NCBI GenBank assembly: GCA_944325705.1
Contig: CALVBB010000019.1
Coordinates: 1 to 37,647 of the forward strand
DNA: 37,647 nt
Direction of reading: 5' to 3'
From: Candidatus Gastranaerophilales bacterium
GTDB taxonomy: Bacteria > Cyanobacteriota > Vampirovibrionia > Gastranaerophilales > Gastranaerophilaceae
The position numbers and the translations under genes were made by a program. The notes below the pieces were generated by a model that was not told the DNA's origin, made no database searches, and was given only the letters and a program-made list of their open reading frames with translations. Position 1 is the first letter of the stretch. Each line of letters opens with the position of its first letter. Positions 8,720 to 15,828 of this stretch are shown here, one piece after another.

Positions 8720-8758
8720 TTTATATTTTAAGAAAGGAGTATGTCAGATACGGTGACA
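8720..8758 (-). promoter_or_regulatory. Candidate promoter with overlapping inverted repeat for the AAA+/WYL/helicase unit
   Basis: On the minus strand, CTGACA (8747-8742) and TATAAA (8725-8720) are 16 bases apart, which fits a -35/-10 pair. A TGTCA-N7-TGACA inverted repeat at 8742-8758 overlaps the -35 box and could be an operator, perhaps for the WYL protein of the same unit. The predicted transcript start falls very close to the Shine-Dalgarno, which weakens the call. Confidence 0.35.
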
Positions 8759-8777
8759 CTAAAAAATATTTTATTTT

Positions 8778-9095
8778 TTAATTTGAAATAAGTTTCAGTC
8801 CGGTAATTCCGCAGAGAATTAACGCAATACAAAATAGCCTCACCGCAGTAACGGGTTCTTTAAAAAGAATAATTCCAAGAATAACCGTTCCAAGGGTGCC
8901 AATTCCTGTCCATACGGCATAAGCAGTTCCAAGAGGCAGACTTTTGAGCGCCAGCGCAAGGAAATAAAAACTAGCTATCATGCAAATTACAGTCAGGATA
9001 GATGGTACAATCTGCGAAAACCCGTGCGAATATTTTAACCCTATTGCCCAGCTTATTTCAAAACATCCTGCAATTAATAAAATAATCCATTCCAT
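8778..9095 (-). CDS. sugE: SugE/Gdx guanidinium exporter (SMR family)
   Basis: The 105-residue, four-helix membrane protein matches SugE of E. coli in length and sequence. MEWIILLIAGCFEISWAIGL carries the essential Glu13, followed by KYSHGF and LPLGTAYAVWTGIG. SugE/Gdx proteins work as dual-topology dimers exchanging guanidinium for protons. A guanidine-I riboswitch lies just upstream and independently supports this substrate. The start at 9095 is set by AAAGGAG upstream and by the family length; a longer frame reaching 9245 runs through the riboswitch and is not coding. Confidence 0.95.
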   Translation of the reverse strand: MEWIILLIAGCFEISWAIGLKYSHGFSQIVPSILTVICMIASFYFLALALKSLPLGTAYAVWTGIGTLGTVILGIILFKEPVTAVRLFCIALILCGITGLKLISN

Positions 9096-9124
9096 AAGAT
9101 TTTTCTCCTTTCTTTTTATTATAT

Positions 9125-9163
9125 AAAAAAGCCCGCGAGATAAGTTTCGATTATCTCCCGGGC
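9125..9163 (-). terminator. Riboswitch-controlled terminator before sugE
   Basis: A stem pairs GCCCGGGAGATAA (9163-9151 on the minus strand) with TTATCTCGCGGGC (9143-9131), with one mismatch and a seven-base loop. Six T residues at 9130-9125 follow. The 5' arm is also the 3' end of the guanidine aptamer, so ligand binding and terminator formation exclude each other. Confidence 0.92.
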
Positions 9164-9240
9164 TTTTATCCCTCCGTGTACACCTTTTTATAAGTGAGTT
9201 TTCTCTCGGACCAGCCGGCAGCAACCGCGGAACCCTAGAA
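9154..9240 (-). promoter_or_regulatory. Guanidine-I riboswitch (ykkC class)
   Basis: The minus strand carries the hallmark conserved segments in order: CTAGGGTTCCG (from 9238), CTGGTCCGAGAG, ACACGGAGGGATAAAAG and CCCGGGAGA. These are the invariant parts of the ykkC/guanidine-I aptamer. It sits between the flavoprotein stop at 9254 and the sugE terminator, so guanidine should turn on the exporter by preventing termination. No separate promoter could be identified in the 14 bases between the flavoprotein stop and the aptamer, so read-through from the upstream gene is possible. Confidence 0.95.
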
Positions 9241-9253
9241 AACATTCAAATAA

Positions 9254-9784
9254 CTAAATATTTTTTCCTAGTTCATAAGCCTTCTGCGGGTATGGTGTAT
9301 GATTTACATCTCCAGCAGTCCAGACGCCTGAAGCGATAACTTTTCCGGCATCAGTCCATCCAAGATACCTTAATAATGTTTCGTAATGACTGATTATAGG
9401 CTGAGCTTCCCGTTCTGAGGTATCAGCGTAAGTCATGAGAAGAACAGATTTTTTAGAAACGTGAATTTTACCGTTAATAGCATAGAAGCGGTCAATTACA
9501 GCTTTAATCTGGGCAGAAATTCCAAAATAATACATAGGAGTAGCAAAGACAACACAATCTGCATCCACGATATTGGCTTTAACAAACTCAAAATCATCTT
9601 TAAAAACGCACTCACCGTTCATTCCGCATTTGTTGCAGGCAACGCAGGGGTGAACATTTTTAAACGCAGCATCAAACCGGACAACTGAATGGCCGGCTTC
9701 TTCCGCCCCTTTTATAAAATTATCCGCGAGAGTATTTGAATTTCCATTCTTTCTCGGACTTCCGGTAATAACAAGTATCTTCAT
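9254..9784 (-). CDS. Flavodoxin-like NAD(P)H-dependent / iron-sulfur-type flavoprotein
   Basis: This 176-residue protein has the FMN phosphate loop TGSPRKNGNS at residues 7-16. A compact cysteine motif follows (CVACNKCGMNGEC, C-x2-C-x2-C-x5-C), then ATPMYYFGISAQIKAVIDRF, typical of the NADPH-dependent FMN reductase/ISF family. It likely transfers electrons through FMN; the cysteines may hold a 4Fe-4S cluster or may simply be a conserved feature of this subfamily. The ATG at 9784 follows AGGAGGG with good spacing. It lies 15 bases after the stop of a Tat-signal-like peptide and 14 bases ahead of the guanidine riboswitch, so all may share one transcript. The physiological substrate is unknown. 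Confidence 0.85.
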   Translation of the reverse strand: MKILVITGSPRKNGNSNTLADNFIKGAEEAGHSVVRFDAAFKNVHPCVACNKCGMNGECVFKDDFEFVKANIVDADCVVFATPMYYFGISAQIKAVIDRFYAINGKIHVSKKSVLLMTYADTSEREAQPIISHYETLLRYLGWTDAGKVIASGVWTAGDVNHTPYPQKAYELGKNI

Positions 9785-9799
9785 CTTTTTCCCTCCTGT

Positions 9800-9889
9800 T
9801 TAATTCGATTCAAAACCGATGGCCGTACCGATAACTGCAACTCCTGCCGCCACAATAACGGTACTTTTGATAAAATTCCTTCTGTCCAT
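9800..9889 (-). CDS. 29-residue Tat-signal-like peptide
   Basis: A short leftward frame from the ATG at 9889 to the TAA at 9802-9800 encodes MDRRNFIK, then a hydrophobic alanine/valine stretch, ending GFESN. RRNFIK matches the twin-arginine consensus RRxFxK, and the rest looks like a Tat h-region with no mature protein behind it. It ends just before the flavoprotein Shine-Dalgarno. It may be the remnant signal peptide of a lost Tat-exported redox protein or a genuine small membrane peptide. The site upstream (AAAGT) is a weak ribosome-binding site. Confidence 0.5.
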   Translation of the reverse strand: MDRRNFIKSTVIVAAGVAVIGTAIGFESN

Positions 9890-9895
9890 TACTTT

Positions 9896-9926
9896 ATATT
9901 AACACTTTAGAGCCGCTCTCAGTCAA
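9896..9926 (-). promoter_or_regulatory. Candidate promoter for the Tat-peptide/flavoprotein/sugE transcript
   Basis: On the minus strand TTGACT (9926-9921) and TAATAT (9901-9896) resemble -35 and -10 boxes, although the 19-base spacer is long. The spacer contains a perfect palindrome AGAGC-C-GCTCT (9909-9919) that could be an operator. Confidence 0.35.
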
Positions 9927-10056
9927 GTTTTTAAATATACTAATTTTAATCTTGCATAACTTTAAATATTACAAAAAATATATATACTTTTATTAAAAAA
10001 TATCCCTTGTCTGTGACATGAGTAACAATATTTATATAGTAAAGGAGGATAAACGA

Positions 10057-11208
10057 ATGAAAGACAAAACATTTTTGATGATTCCAGGACCTACACCTGT
10101 ACCAGAATCTGTATTACTTGAAATTGCAAAACACCCGATAGGACATAGAAGCTCGGAATTTTCCTCCATACTTGAAGAAGTTTACGCAAACCTTAAATAC
10201 GTTTTTCAAACAAAAAATGATGTGTTTATGTTCACCTCTAGCGGAACAGGTGCCATGTGCGCAGCACTCGAAAACCTTGTGAATGAAGGCGACAGAGTTC
10301 TCTGCCTAGTTATAGGAAATTTCGGGAACAGGTGGGCAAAAATTGCAGAATCCCGCGGCGCCTTAGTTGAAAAAATTGAGGTACAAGCCGGAGAAGTTAT
10401 TGCCCCTGAAGTTCTGAAAAAACGGCTGGATGAAGATACAAATAAAGAAATTAAAATTGTAACACTGACACATAGCGAAACCTCAACAGGTGCTGCTAAT
10501 GATGTTAAAACTCTCTGTTCAATAATCAAAGAACACGGGGCAGTTTCTGTTGTGGACGGAGTAACAAGTGTATGCGCAATGCCTTGCAAACCTGATGAGT
10601 GGGGAATAGATGTGCTTATTTCAGGTTCGCAGAAAGGCTTTATGATACCTCCGGGGCTTGCGTTCCTGACTGCAAATGAAAAAGCATGGAAACTTTATGA
10701 GCAGTGCAAACATCCGTCATTTTATTTTGACTGGGCGGCTCACAGAAAATCCGTCCGTGCAAACTCTACCCCGTTCACGCCTGCAGTTAATCTGATTGCC
10801 GGTCTGAATGTGGCGCTGAAAATGATTAAAGAAGAAGGTATCGATAATGTGAATGCCCGCCACAAACGCCATGCAATGGCACTTAGAAAAGCATTAAAGG
10901 CAATTAATTTAAAACTTCTTGTTGAAAATGATGAAAATGCAAGCTATGCAATAACCTCAATTCTTCCGCCCGACGGGATTTCCGTACCGGATATTAGAAA
11001 AACACTCAAGGAAGATTATGATATAGTCGTTGCAAACGGTCAGAACCAGCTTAAAGATAAAATTTTCAGAATGGGCACGCTCGGGTTTGTCTGCGACAGA
11101 GATTTAATAGCGGCAGTAGGTGCGCTGGAAGCTTCGCTAAAGAAACTCGGACACAAATTTAACACCGGAGACGGCGTAAAAACACTTCTTGAAGAATTAA
11201 GCAAATAA
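10057..11208 (+). CDS. Class V PLP aminotransferase, probable phosphoserine aminotransferase role
   Basis: The 383-residue enzyme belongs to the serine-pyruvate/alanine-glyoxylate aminotransferase branch of fold type I. It has MIPGPTPVPESV at the start, FTSSGTGAMCAALENL, and DVLISGSQKGFMIPPGLAF with the PLP lysine at residue 193. It directly precedes serA and serB, and no canonical serC is present, so it probably converts 3-phosphohydroxypyruvate to phosphoserine. A similar aminotransferase beside a PGDH gene is known from Thermotoga. Glyoxylate or pyruvate as acceptor cannot be excluded. The ATG at 10057 is chosen because AAAGGAGG lies nine bases upstream; an in-frame ATG at 10018 has no such site. 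Confidence 0.85.
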   Translation: MKDKTFLMIPGPTPVPESVLLEIAKHPIGHRSSEFSSILEEVYANLKYVFQTKNDVFMFTSSGTGAMCAALENLVNEGDRVLCLVIGNFGNRWAKIAESRGALVEKIEVQAGEVIAPEVLKKRLDEDTNKEIKIVTLTHSETSTGAANDVKTLCSIIKEHGAVSVVDGVTSVCAMPCKPDEWGIDVLISGSQKGFMIPPGLAFLTANEKAWKLYEQCKHPSFYFDWAAHRKSVRANSTPFTPAVNLIAGLNVALKMIKEEGIDNVNARHKRHAMALRKALKAINLKLLVENDENASYAITSILPPDGISVPDIRKTLKEDYDIVVANGQNQLKDKIFRMGTLGFVCDRDLIAAVGALEASLKKLGHKFNTGDGVKTLLEELSK

Positions 11209-11220
11209 TTTTTCAATTAT

Positions 11221-11247
11221 ACTCCCGATAATTTTCCGGGAGTTTTT
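11221..11247 (+). terminator. Intergenic terminator or attenuator between the aminotransferase gene and serA
   Basis: ACTCCCG (11221-11227) pairs perfectly with CGGGAGT (11237-11243) around a nine-base loop, followed by five T residues. It should reduce read-through from the aminotransferase gene into serA, so the two may be expressed at different levels. Confidence 0.75.
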
Positions 11248-11277
11248 CAGAACAAGAATTAACAGGAAAGGTGCATA

Positions 11278-12873
11278 ATGAAAGTTTTAATAACAGATAA
11301 AATTAATGAAGCTGCAGGAAAAATTATTGAGGCTGCGGCAGAAGCTGACTTTCTTCCGACAATGCCAGAAGAGGAACTTATAAAAGTTATTCCGCAGTAT
11401 GATGCTCTTATGGTAAGAAGCCAGACAAAAGTTACAGCAAAAGTAATTGAAGCCGGCAAAAACTTAAAAATAATCGGCCGTGCAGGCGTTGGCGTTGATA
11501 ATATTGATGTGGATGCCGCAACACAAAAAGGAATTATTGTTGTAAATTCTCCTGACGGAAACACCATGGCTGCTGCAGAACACACTATTGCGCTTATGCT
11601 TGCAATGGCAAGAAACATTGCCCCTGCTGCCGCTTCCACAAAAGCAGGCAGGTGGGACAGGTCAAAATTTACAGGATGTGAACTCTACAAAAAAACGCTC
11701 GGCATAATAGGCCTCGGGAAAATAGGTTCGCATGTAGCTGAAGTTGCGCTGGCTCTCGGTATGAAGGTCGTTGTTTATGACCCTTACGCATCAAAAGAAA
11801 CCGTTGAAAAAAACGGGGCTGAATATGTTCCGGATATTGACGATTTTTGGGGAAAATGCGACTTTATAACAGTCCACGTTCCAAAGACTAAAGAAACAGT
11901 AAATTTAATCAATAAAGACACAATTGCAAAAATGAAAAGAGGAGTAAGACTTGTAAACTGTGCAAGGGGCGGAATTATTAACGAGCAGGATTTGAAAGAC
12001 GCAATTGAAGCAGGACAGGTCGCAGGAGCAGCAATTGATGTTTACGAAAACGAACCGAATATTGCAGAATGCCCGCTTATCCACTGTGAAGGGAATATTG
12101 TTCTTACCCCGCATTTAGGCGCCAGCACACAGGAAGCCCAGATGAATGTCGCAATTGATGTAGCAGAACAGATTAAAGAAGTTCTCTCAGGCGGATCTGC
12201 TTCATCTGCAGTGAATATTCCATCCCTCAGACCAGACAGGCTTGAGCCTGTCAAAGATTACATGCAGATTGCAGAAAACTCCGGCGAACTTGCTATGCAA
12301 ATGTGCAGCGGACAAATTAAGAAAATTGAAATTACCGCACAGGGAGACCTTGCTGAACTTGATATTCAGCCGCTTGAAGTTGCAGTTTTGAAAGGTGTTT
12401 TATCCTCTATGCTTGAAGGCGTGAATTACGTCAATGCACCTTTCCTTGCAAAAAAACGCGGGATTGATATTATATCTTCACGCTCAAAAGTTAAATGCAA
12501 CTTTGCAGGACTTCTGACAATAAAACTTACAACAGATAAAGGGACTTGCACAGTAGCAGGCGCACTTGTGGCAAAAGATATTCCGCGTATCGTAAAAATT
12601 AACGATTACGAAACAAGCATCCGCCCGCAAAAGCACATGCTTCTTGTCCCTCATATCAACAAGCCTTCAATGATTGCGAAAGTGGCAAAAGTTATCGGAG
12701 AAAACAATATCAATATAGGTTCGATGAACGTTGTTCAGAAAAACGACAGACACGAAACCGAATCTATTATGGTTATTAACGTCGATTCAGAAGTTGACGG
12801 GAACGTACTTTCTGAAATCGAAAAAATTGACGGGGTTCATAATCCGAAATACGTTAATCTGAGCGCACAATAA
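11278..12873 (+). CDS. serA: D-3-phosphoglycerate dehydrogenase (long, type I with ASB and ACT domains)
   Basis: At 531 residues this matches the long form of PGDH, which oxidises 3-phosphoglycerate to 3-phosphohydroxypyruvate at the start of serine synthesis. The NAD-binding motif GLGKIG lies at residues 145-150. Catalytic-region motifs are VNCARGGIINEQDL and VLTPHLGAST. The substrate-binding (ASB) region spans roughly 325-450. A C-terminal ACT domain begins near HMLLVPHINKPSMIAKVAKV and would sense serine for feedback inhibition. The start is supported by AGGAAAGG upstream. serB follows after 16 bases, so they form one operon. Confidence 0.96.
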   Translation: MKVLITDKINEAAGKIIEAAAEADFLPTMPEEELIKVIPQYDALMVRSQTKVTAKVIEAGKNLKIIGRAGVGVDNIDVDAATQKGIIVVNSPDGNTMAAAEHTIALMLAMARNIAPAAASTKAGRWDRSKFTGCELYKKTLGIIGLGKIGSHVAEVALALGMKVVVYDPYASKETVEKNGAEYVPDIDDFWGKCDFITVHVPKTKETVNLINKDTIAKMKRGVRLVNCARGGIINEQDLKDAIEAGQVAGAAIDVYENEPNIAECPLIHCEGNIVLTPHLGASTQEAQMNVAIDVAEQIKEVLSGGSASSAVNIPSLRPDRLEPVKDYMQIAENSGELAMQMCSGQIKKIEITAQGDLAELDIQPLEVAVLKGVLSSMLEGVNYVNAPFLAKKRGIDIISSRSKVKCNFAGLLTIKLTTDKGTCTVAGALVAKDIPRIVKINDYETSIRPQKHMLLVPHINKPSMIAKVAKVIGENNINIGSMNVVQKNDRHETESIMVINVDSEVDGNVLSEIEKIDGVHNPKYVNLSAQ

Positions 12874-12889
12874 CAGAGGATAGATACAA

Positions 12890-13510
12890 ATGAAGTTAGC
12901 AGTTTTTGACTTTGATTCAACTTTGATGGACGGGGAAACCTTAGAATTTCTCGCCCGTGAAACAGGTATAGAAAAAGAAGTAAAAGAAATTACCGGAAAA
13001 GCAATGCGCGGAGAAATTGACTTTTTTGAAAGCCTGCAAAAAAGAGTTTCCCTCTTAAAAGGATTAAAAGTCGAAACTGTTAACAGAATTTGCACCAGTC
13101 TGCCCGTTATGAAAGGTGCAGCGGAAGCTATCGGCGGACTAAAACAAGCAGGATATAAAGTCGTATGTTTTTCTGGCGGATTTACAAATGCAACAGTTCC
13201 TTTTAAAGAAAAACTCGGGCTTAATGCGGAATTTGCAAATACGCTCCATTCAAAAGACGGACTTTTGACAGGAGAATTAGGCGGAGAGATGATGTTTGGC
13301 GACAGCAAAGGCAGAATGCTGAAAAAACTGCAGGAACTTCTCGGAATACCGCCGGAGAATACGCTTGTTACAGGCGACGGGGCAAACGATTTGAGCATGT
13401 TTAAATATGCCGCAAAGCGCTGCGCATTCTGCGCTAAACCTGTATTAAAAGAACAGGCTAACATAATTATTGAAGAAAAAAATCTGGCGCTCTTGTTAAA
13501 TAAAATTTAA
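12890..13510 (+). CDS. serB: Phosphoserine phosphatase (HAD superfamily)
   Basis: This 206-residue HAD phosphatase removes the phosphate from L-phosphoserine, the last step of serine synthesis. Motif I is DFDST at residues 7-11 with both aspartates. Motif II is CFSGGFT with the usual serine. The later motifs are the lysine in GDSKGRML and GDGANDLSMFKYA with its acidic pair. The C1-cap region between motifs I and II is helical, as expected. It lies 16 bases after serA. Some other HAD phosphatases share these motifs, but SGGFT and the neighbours make SerB the best call. Confidence 0.93.
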   Translation: MKLAVFDFDSTLMDGETLEFLARETGIEKEVKEITGKAMRGEIDFFESLQKRVSLLKGLKVETVNRICTSLPVMKGAAEAIGGLKQAGYKVVCFSGGFTNATVPFKEKLGLNAEFANTLHSKDGLLTGELGGEMMFGDSKGRMLKKLQELLGIPPENTLVTGDGANDLSMFKYAAKRCAFCAKPVLKEQANIIIEEKNLALLLNKI

Positions 13511-13550
13511 CGGTTTAAAATAATAAAGCGGAATAAATGCTGGTTTACAC

Positions 13551-15122
13551 ATGCAAAAAATAAGGGCTTTAATATTAATAGCATTGTTAATGTGGTACGG
13601 AACTTCCGTCGCCGCAATAGAGGATACATATCCCGTCAAAAAAGGAGAAATGCTTACACTTGAGGATTGCGTAGGCATTGCAATCAACCACAGCCCGAAT
13701 ATAAAAAAATATGAGTATAATCTTGAAGTAGCCAGAAGCAATGTAGGGATAGCGAAAGCCAATTATTTTCCAACACTGGGTGCCGGTGCCGGAATTTACC
13801 AGGATTACAATTCCAATAAAGACTACGATGGCTCATCTAACAGAAATCTTCCATCTGTAGATGTTTATATAAACCAACTTATCTGGAACTTCGGCAAGAC
13901 AAGCGCACTTATAAAAATGGAAAAGTTCTATCAGCTTGCGGCAGAATACCAGTTTATGGATAGCATCTGCAACACTATTTATGATGTAAAAACAAAATAC
14001 TATAACGCTCTGAAAGCTCAGGCAATAAGAGATATTGAATATAACAATACATTAATCTGTATTAAAAATTACTGGAGAGCAAAACAGTTTTACGAATCAG
14101 GAAAAAAGCCAAAAATCGATTTTGTAAACGCGGAAGTATTTCTGACAGAAGCCAAAATGAGGTTAACTGATGCACAGATGGCTTACGATGTCGCTATGGC
14201 AGATCTTGCTAATTCTCTTTATATTGCGTTTTCTCCGGATTTCAGAATAAAAAAAATCAAAACCTTTAACTTCCATGACATTTACACCCCGAAAGAACTC
14301 TACGACAAATCAAAATATACAAAAGAAAACAAAATTCCTGAAACCTTACAGGACAAAAATATAAAAAACATAGCATACCGCACCCGAATAGAAAAAAATA
14401 ATGTGTCGGAAATTGTCACATCAGAACTTCTTGAACTGCCGTTTTCCGTTGACAGCGCTTACAATCTGGCATATAAAAACAGTCCTGACTTATGGGTTCT
14501 TGATGCAACACTTGAGGCAATGAAACAATCGCTTTTATACATAAAAAGAGAATACTATCCTGATATTACAGGCTCTGTTGGCTACGGCTTCAATAACACC
14601 CGAACACTTGCAAACAACAATCTTAACATGGCGGTTAATATGACCACCGCAATCAACTTTAAACAGCTTAAGCACGAAATTGACAGGGGCAAAGCTCAGG
14701 TTGAACTCGCAGAAAATGACATTGATTTGTTCAAACAAAATTTATATTTTGAGGTAAAAAGATGTTTCATTAACGTTAACAAAGGCGAACAGCAGGTAAT
14801 TAATGTTCAGGAAAAAGTTGAGGAAGCTCTAGAGAATTACCAGCTTGCAGATGAGCGCTACGAAAAAATGGAAAATGATTATATTGCACTCCAGCAGGCA
14901 AGAAATAATTATAATGAAGCAAAAATTTTATATGTAAACACACTTTATGACTACAATATGTCACTTGCAAACCTTGAGATTGCAATGCACTACCATCTTG
15001 ATGACCTTCATCACAAGGCGCAGCACGCGCTGCAGTATCACTACCGCGAAATATTTGACCAGCTTGAATCCGCACTTCATTGTGAATACATAGATAAAGA
15101 GGAAAACCACCCGAAACACTAA
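13551..15122 (+). CDS. TolC-type outer membrane efflux protein
   Basis: The 523-residue protein has a signal peptide (MQKIRALILIALLMWYGTSV, cleavage near VAA) and two OEP repeats. The first contains LTLEDCVGIAINHSPNIKKY and a long helical stretch ending near 220. The second starts at LPFSVDSAYNLAYKNSPDLW near 305. Such proteins trimerise into an outer-membrane channel with a periplasmic tunnel for type I secretion or drug efflux. No inner-membrane transporter or adaptor gene is adjacent. It lies 40 bases after serB without a clear terminator or a strong ribosome-binding site. The 3' end overlaps the converging acetyltransferase gene by four bases. A charged insert sits at about residues 240-305, between the two repeats. 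Confidence 0.88.
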   Translation: MQKIRALILIALLMWYGTSVAAIEDTYPVKKGEMLTLEDCVGIAINHSPNIKKYEYNLEVARSNVGIAKANYFPTLGAGAGIYQDYNSNKDYDGSSNRNLPSVDVYINQLIWNFGKTSALIKMEKFYQLAAEYQFMDSICNTIYDVKTKYYNALKAQAIRDIEYNNTLICIKNYWRAKQFYESGKKPKIDFVNAEVFLTEAKMRLTDAQMAYDVAMADLANSLYIAFSPDFRIKKIKTFNFHDIYTPKELYDKSKYTKENKIPETLQDKNIKNIAYRTRIEKNNVSEIVTSELLELPFSVDSAYNLAYKNSPDLWVLDATLEAMKQSLLYIKREYYPDITGSVGYGFNNTRTLANNNLNMAVNMTTAINFKQLKHEIDRGKAQVELAENDIDLFKQNLYFEVKRCFINVNKGEQQVINVQEKVEEALENYQLADERYEKMENDYIALQQARNNYNEAKILYVNTLYDYNMSLANLEIAMHYHLDDLHHKAQHALQYHYREIFDQLESALHCEYIDKEENHPKH

Positions 15123-15673
15123 TCAGGTACAACAAGCGTTTTCATAACCCTGCAAGGAACACCGCAAGCAAGCGAATTTGGAGGAATATCTTTAGTAACA
15201 AGACTTCCTGCGCCGATAACGCTGTTATCGCCTATAGTAACCCCCGCAAGCACGGTGACATGCCCGCCAATCCAGACATTATTTCCAACCTTTACCGGCT
15301 TTGAATAGTTAATCCCGCAGCGGCGTAAATTAGCCTCTACCGGATGATTAAGAGTATAAAAAGAACAGTCCGGCCCGATTAACACATTATCCCCGAAAGT
15401 TACTTCATCCGCATCAAGGATTAGCAAATTATGGTTTGAATAAAAATTATCGCCTATTTTAATATTATAGCCGTAATCGCATATAAAAGGCTGCTCTATC
15501 AGAAAAGCACTTCCTATGCTGCCAAGAATTGTTTTTATCAAGGAGTGCCTTGCAGGCAGCATATCCGGAGATAGGTTATTATACTTATAACAAAGTTTTT
15601 TACATTTCACCCGTTCATAAAATAATGCCATATCCTGCCCGAGGTTAAACTGTCCTTTTTTAAAGCTTTTCAT
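15119..15673 (-). CDS. Hexapeptide-repeat O-acetyltransferase (maltose/galactoside acetyltransferase type)
   Basis: The 184-residue protein has the left-handed beta-helix pattern of the LacA/Maa/NodL family. YGYNIKIGDNFYSNHNLLIL is followed by FGDNVLIGPDCSFYTLNHPV, with the catalytic-type histidine in LNHP, then KVGNNVWIGGHVTVLAGVTI and GAGSLVTKDIPPNSLACGVP. It should transfer acetyl groups from acetyl-CoA to a sugar or similar hydroxyl. The start at 15673 gives the usual family length with its helical N-terminus, although no strong ribosome-binding site is seen. It converges with the TolC-type gene, overlapping by four bases. The 155 bases to the next gene hold no supported feature. Confidence 0.9.
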   Translation of the reverse strand: MKSFKKGQFNLGQDMALFYERVKCKKLCYKYNNLSPDMLPARHSLIKTILGSIGSAFLIEQPFICDYGYNIKIGDNFYSNHNLLILDADEVTFGDNVLIGPDCSFYTLNHPVEANLRRCGINYSKPVKVGNNVWIGGHVTVLAGVTIGDNSVIGAGSLVTKDIPPNSLACGVPCRVMKTLVVPD

Positions 15674-15828
15674 AACAAAAGCTTATACCGAACACCGAAA
15701 TAACACGTTAACAATGCAGTGATATACAGTTAAACAACTTTATCCTGATTAAAATTATAACCGTCAGCGCAAATCTATGATAAATAGAAAATTTGTTAAC
15801 ATAATGACCGTAAAATGTAATGTATATT

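Noticed and set aside
9096-9245. N-terminal extension of sugE
   Set aside because: The frame stays open upstream of the true ATG at 9095 only by running through the guanidine riboswitch and terminator. SugE family length supports the 105-residue product.
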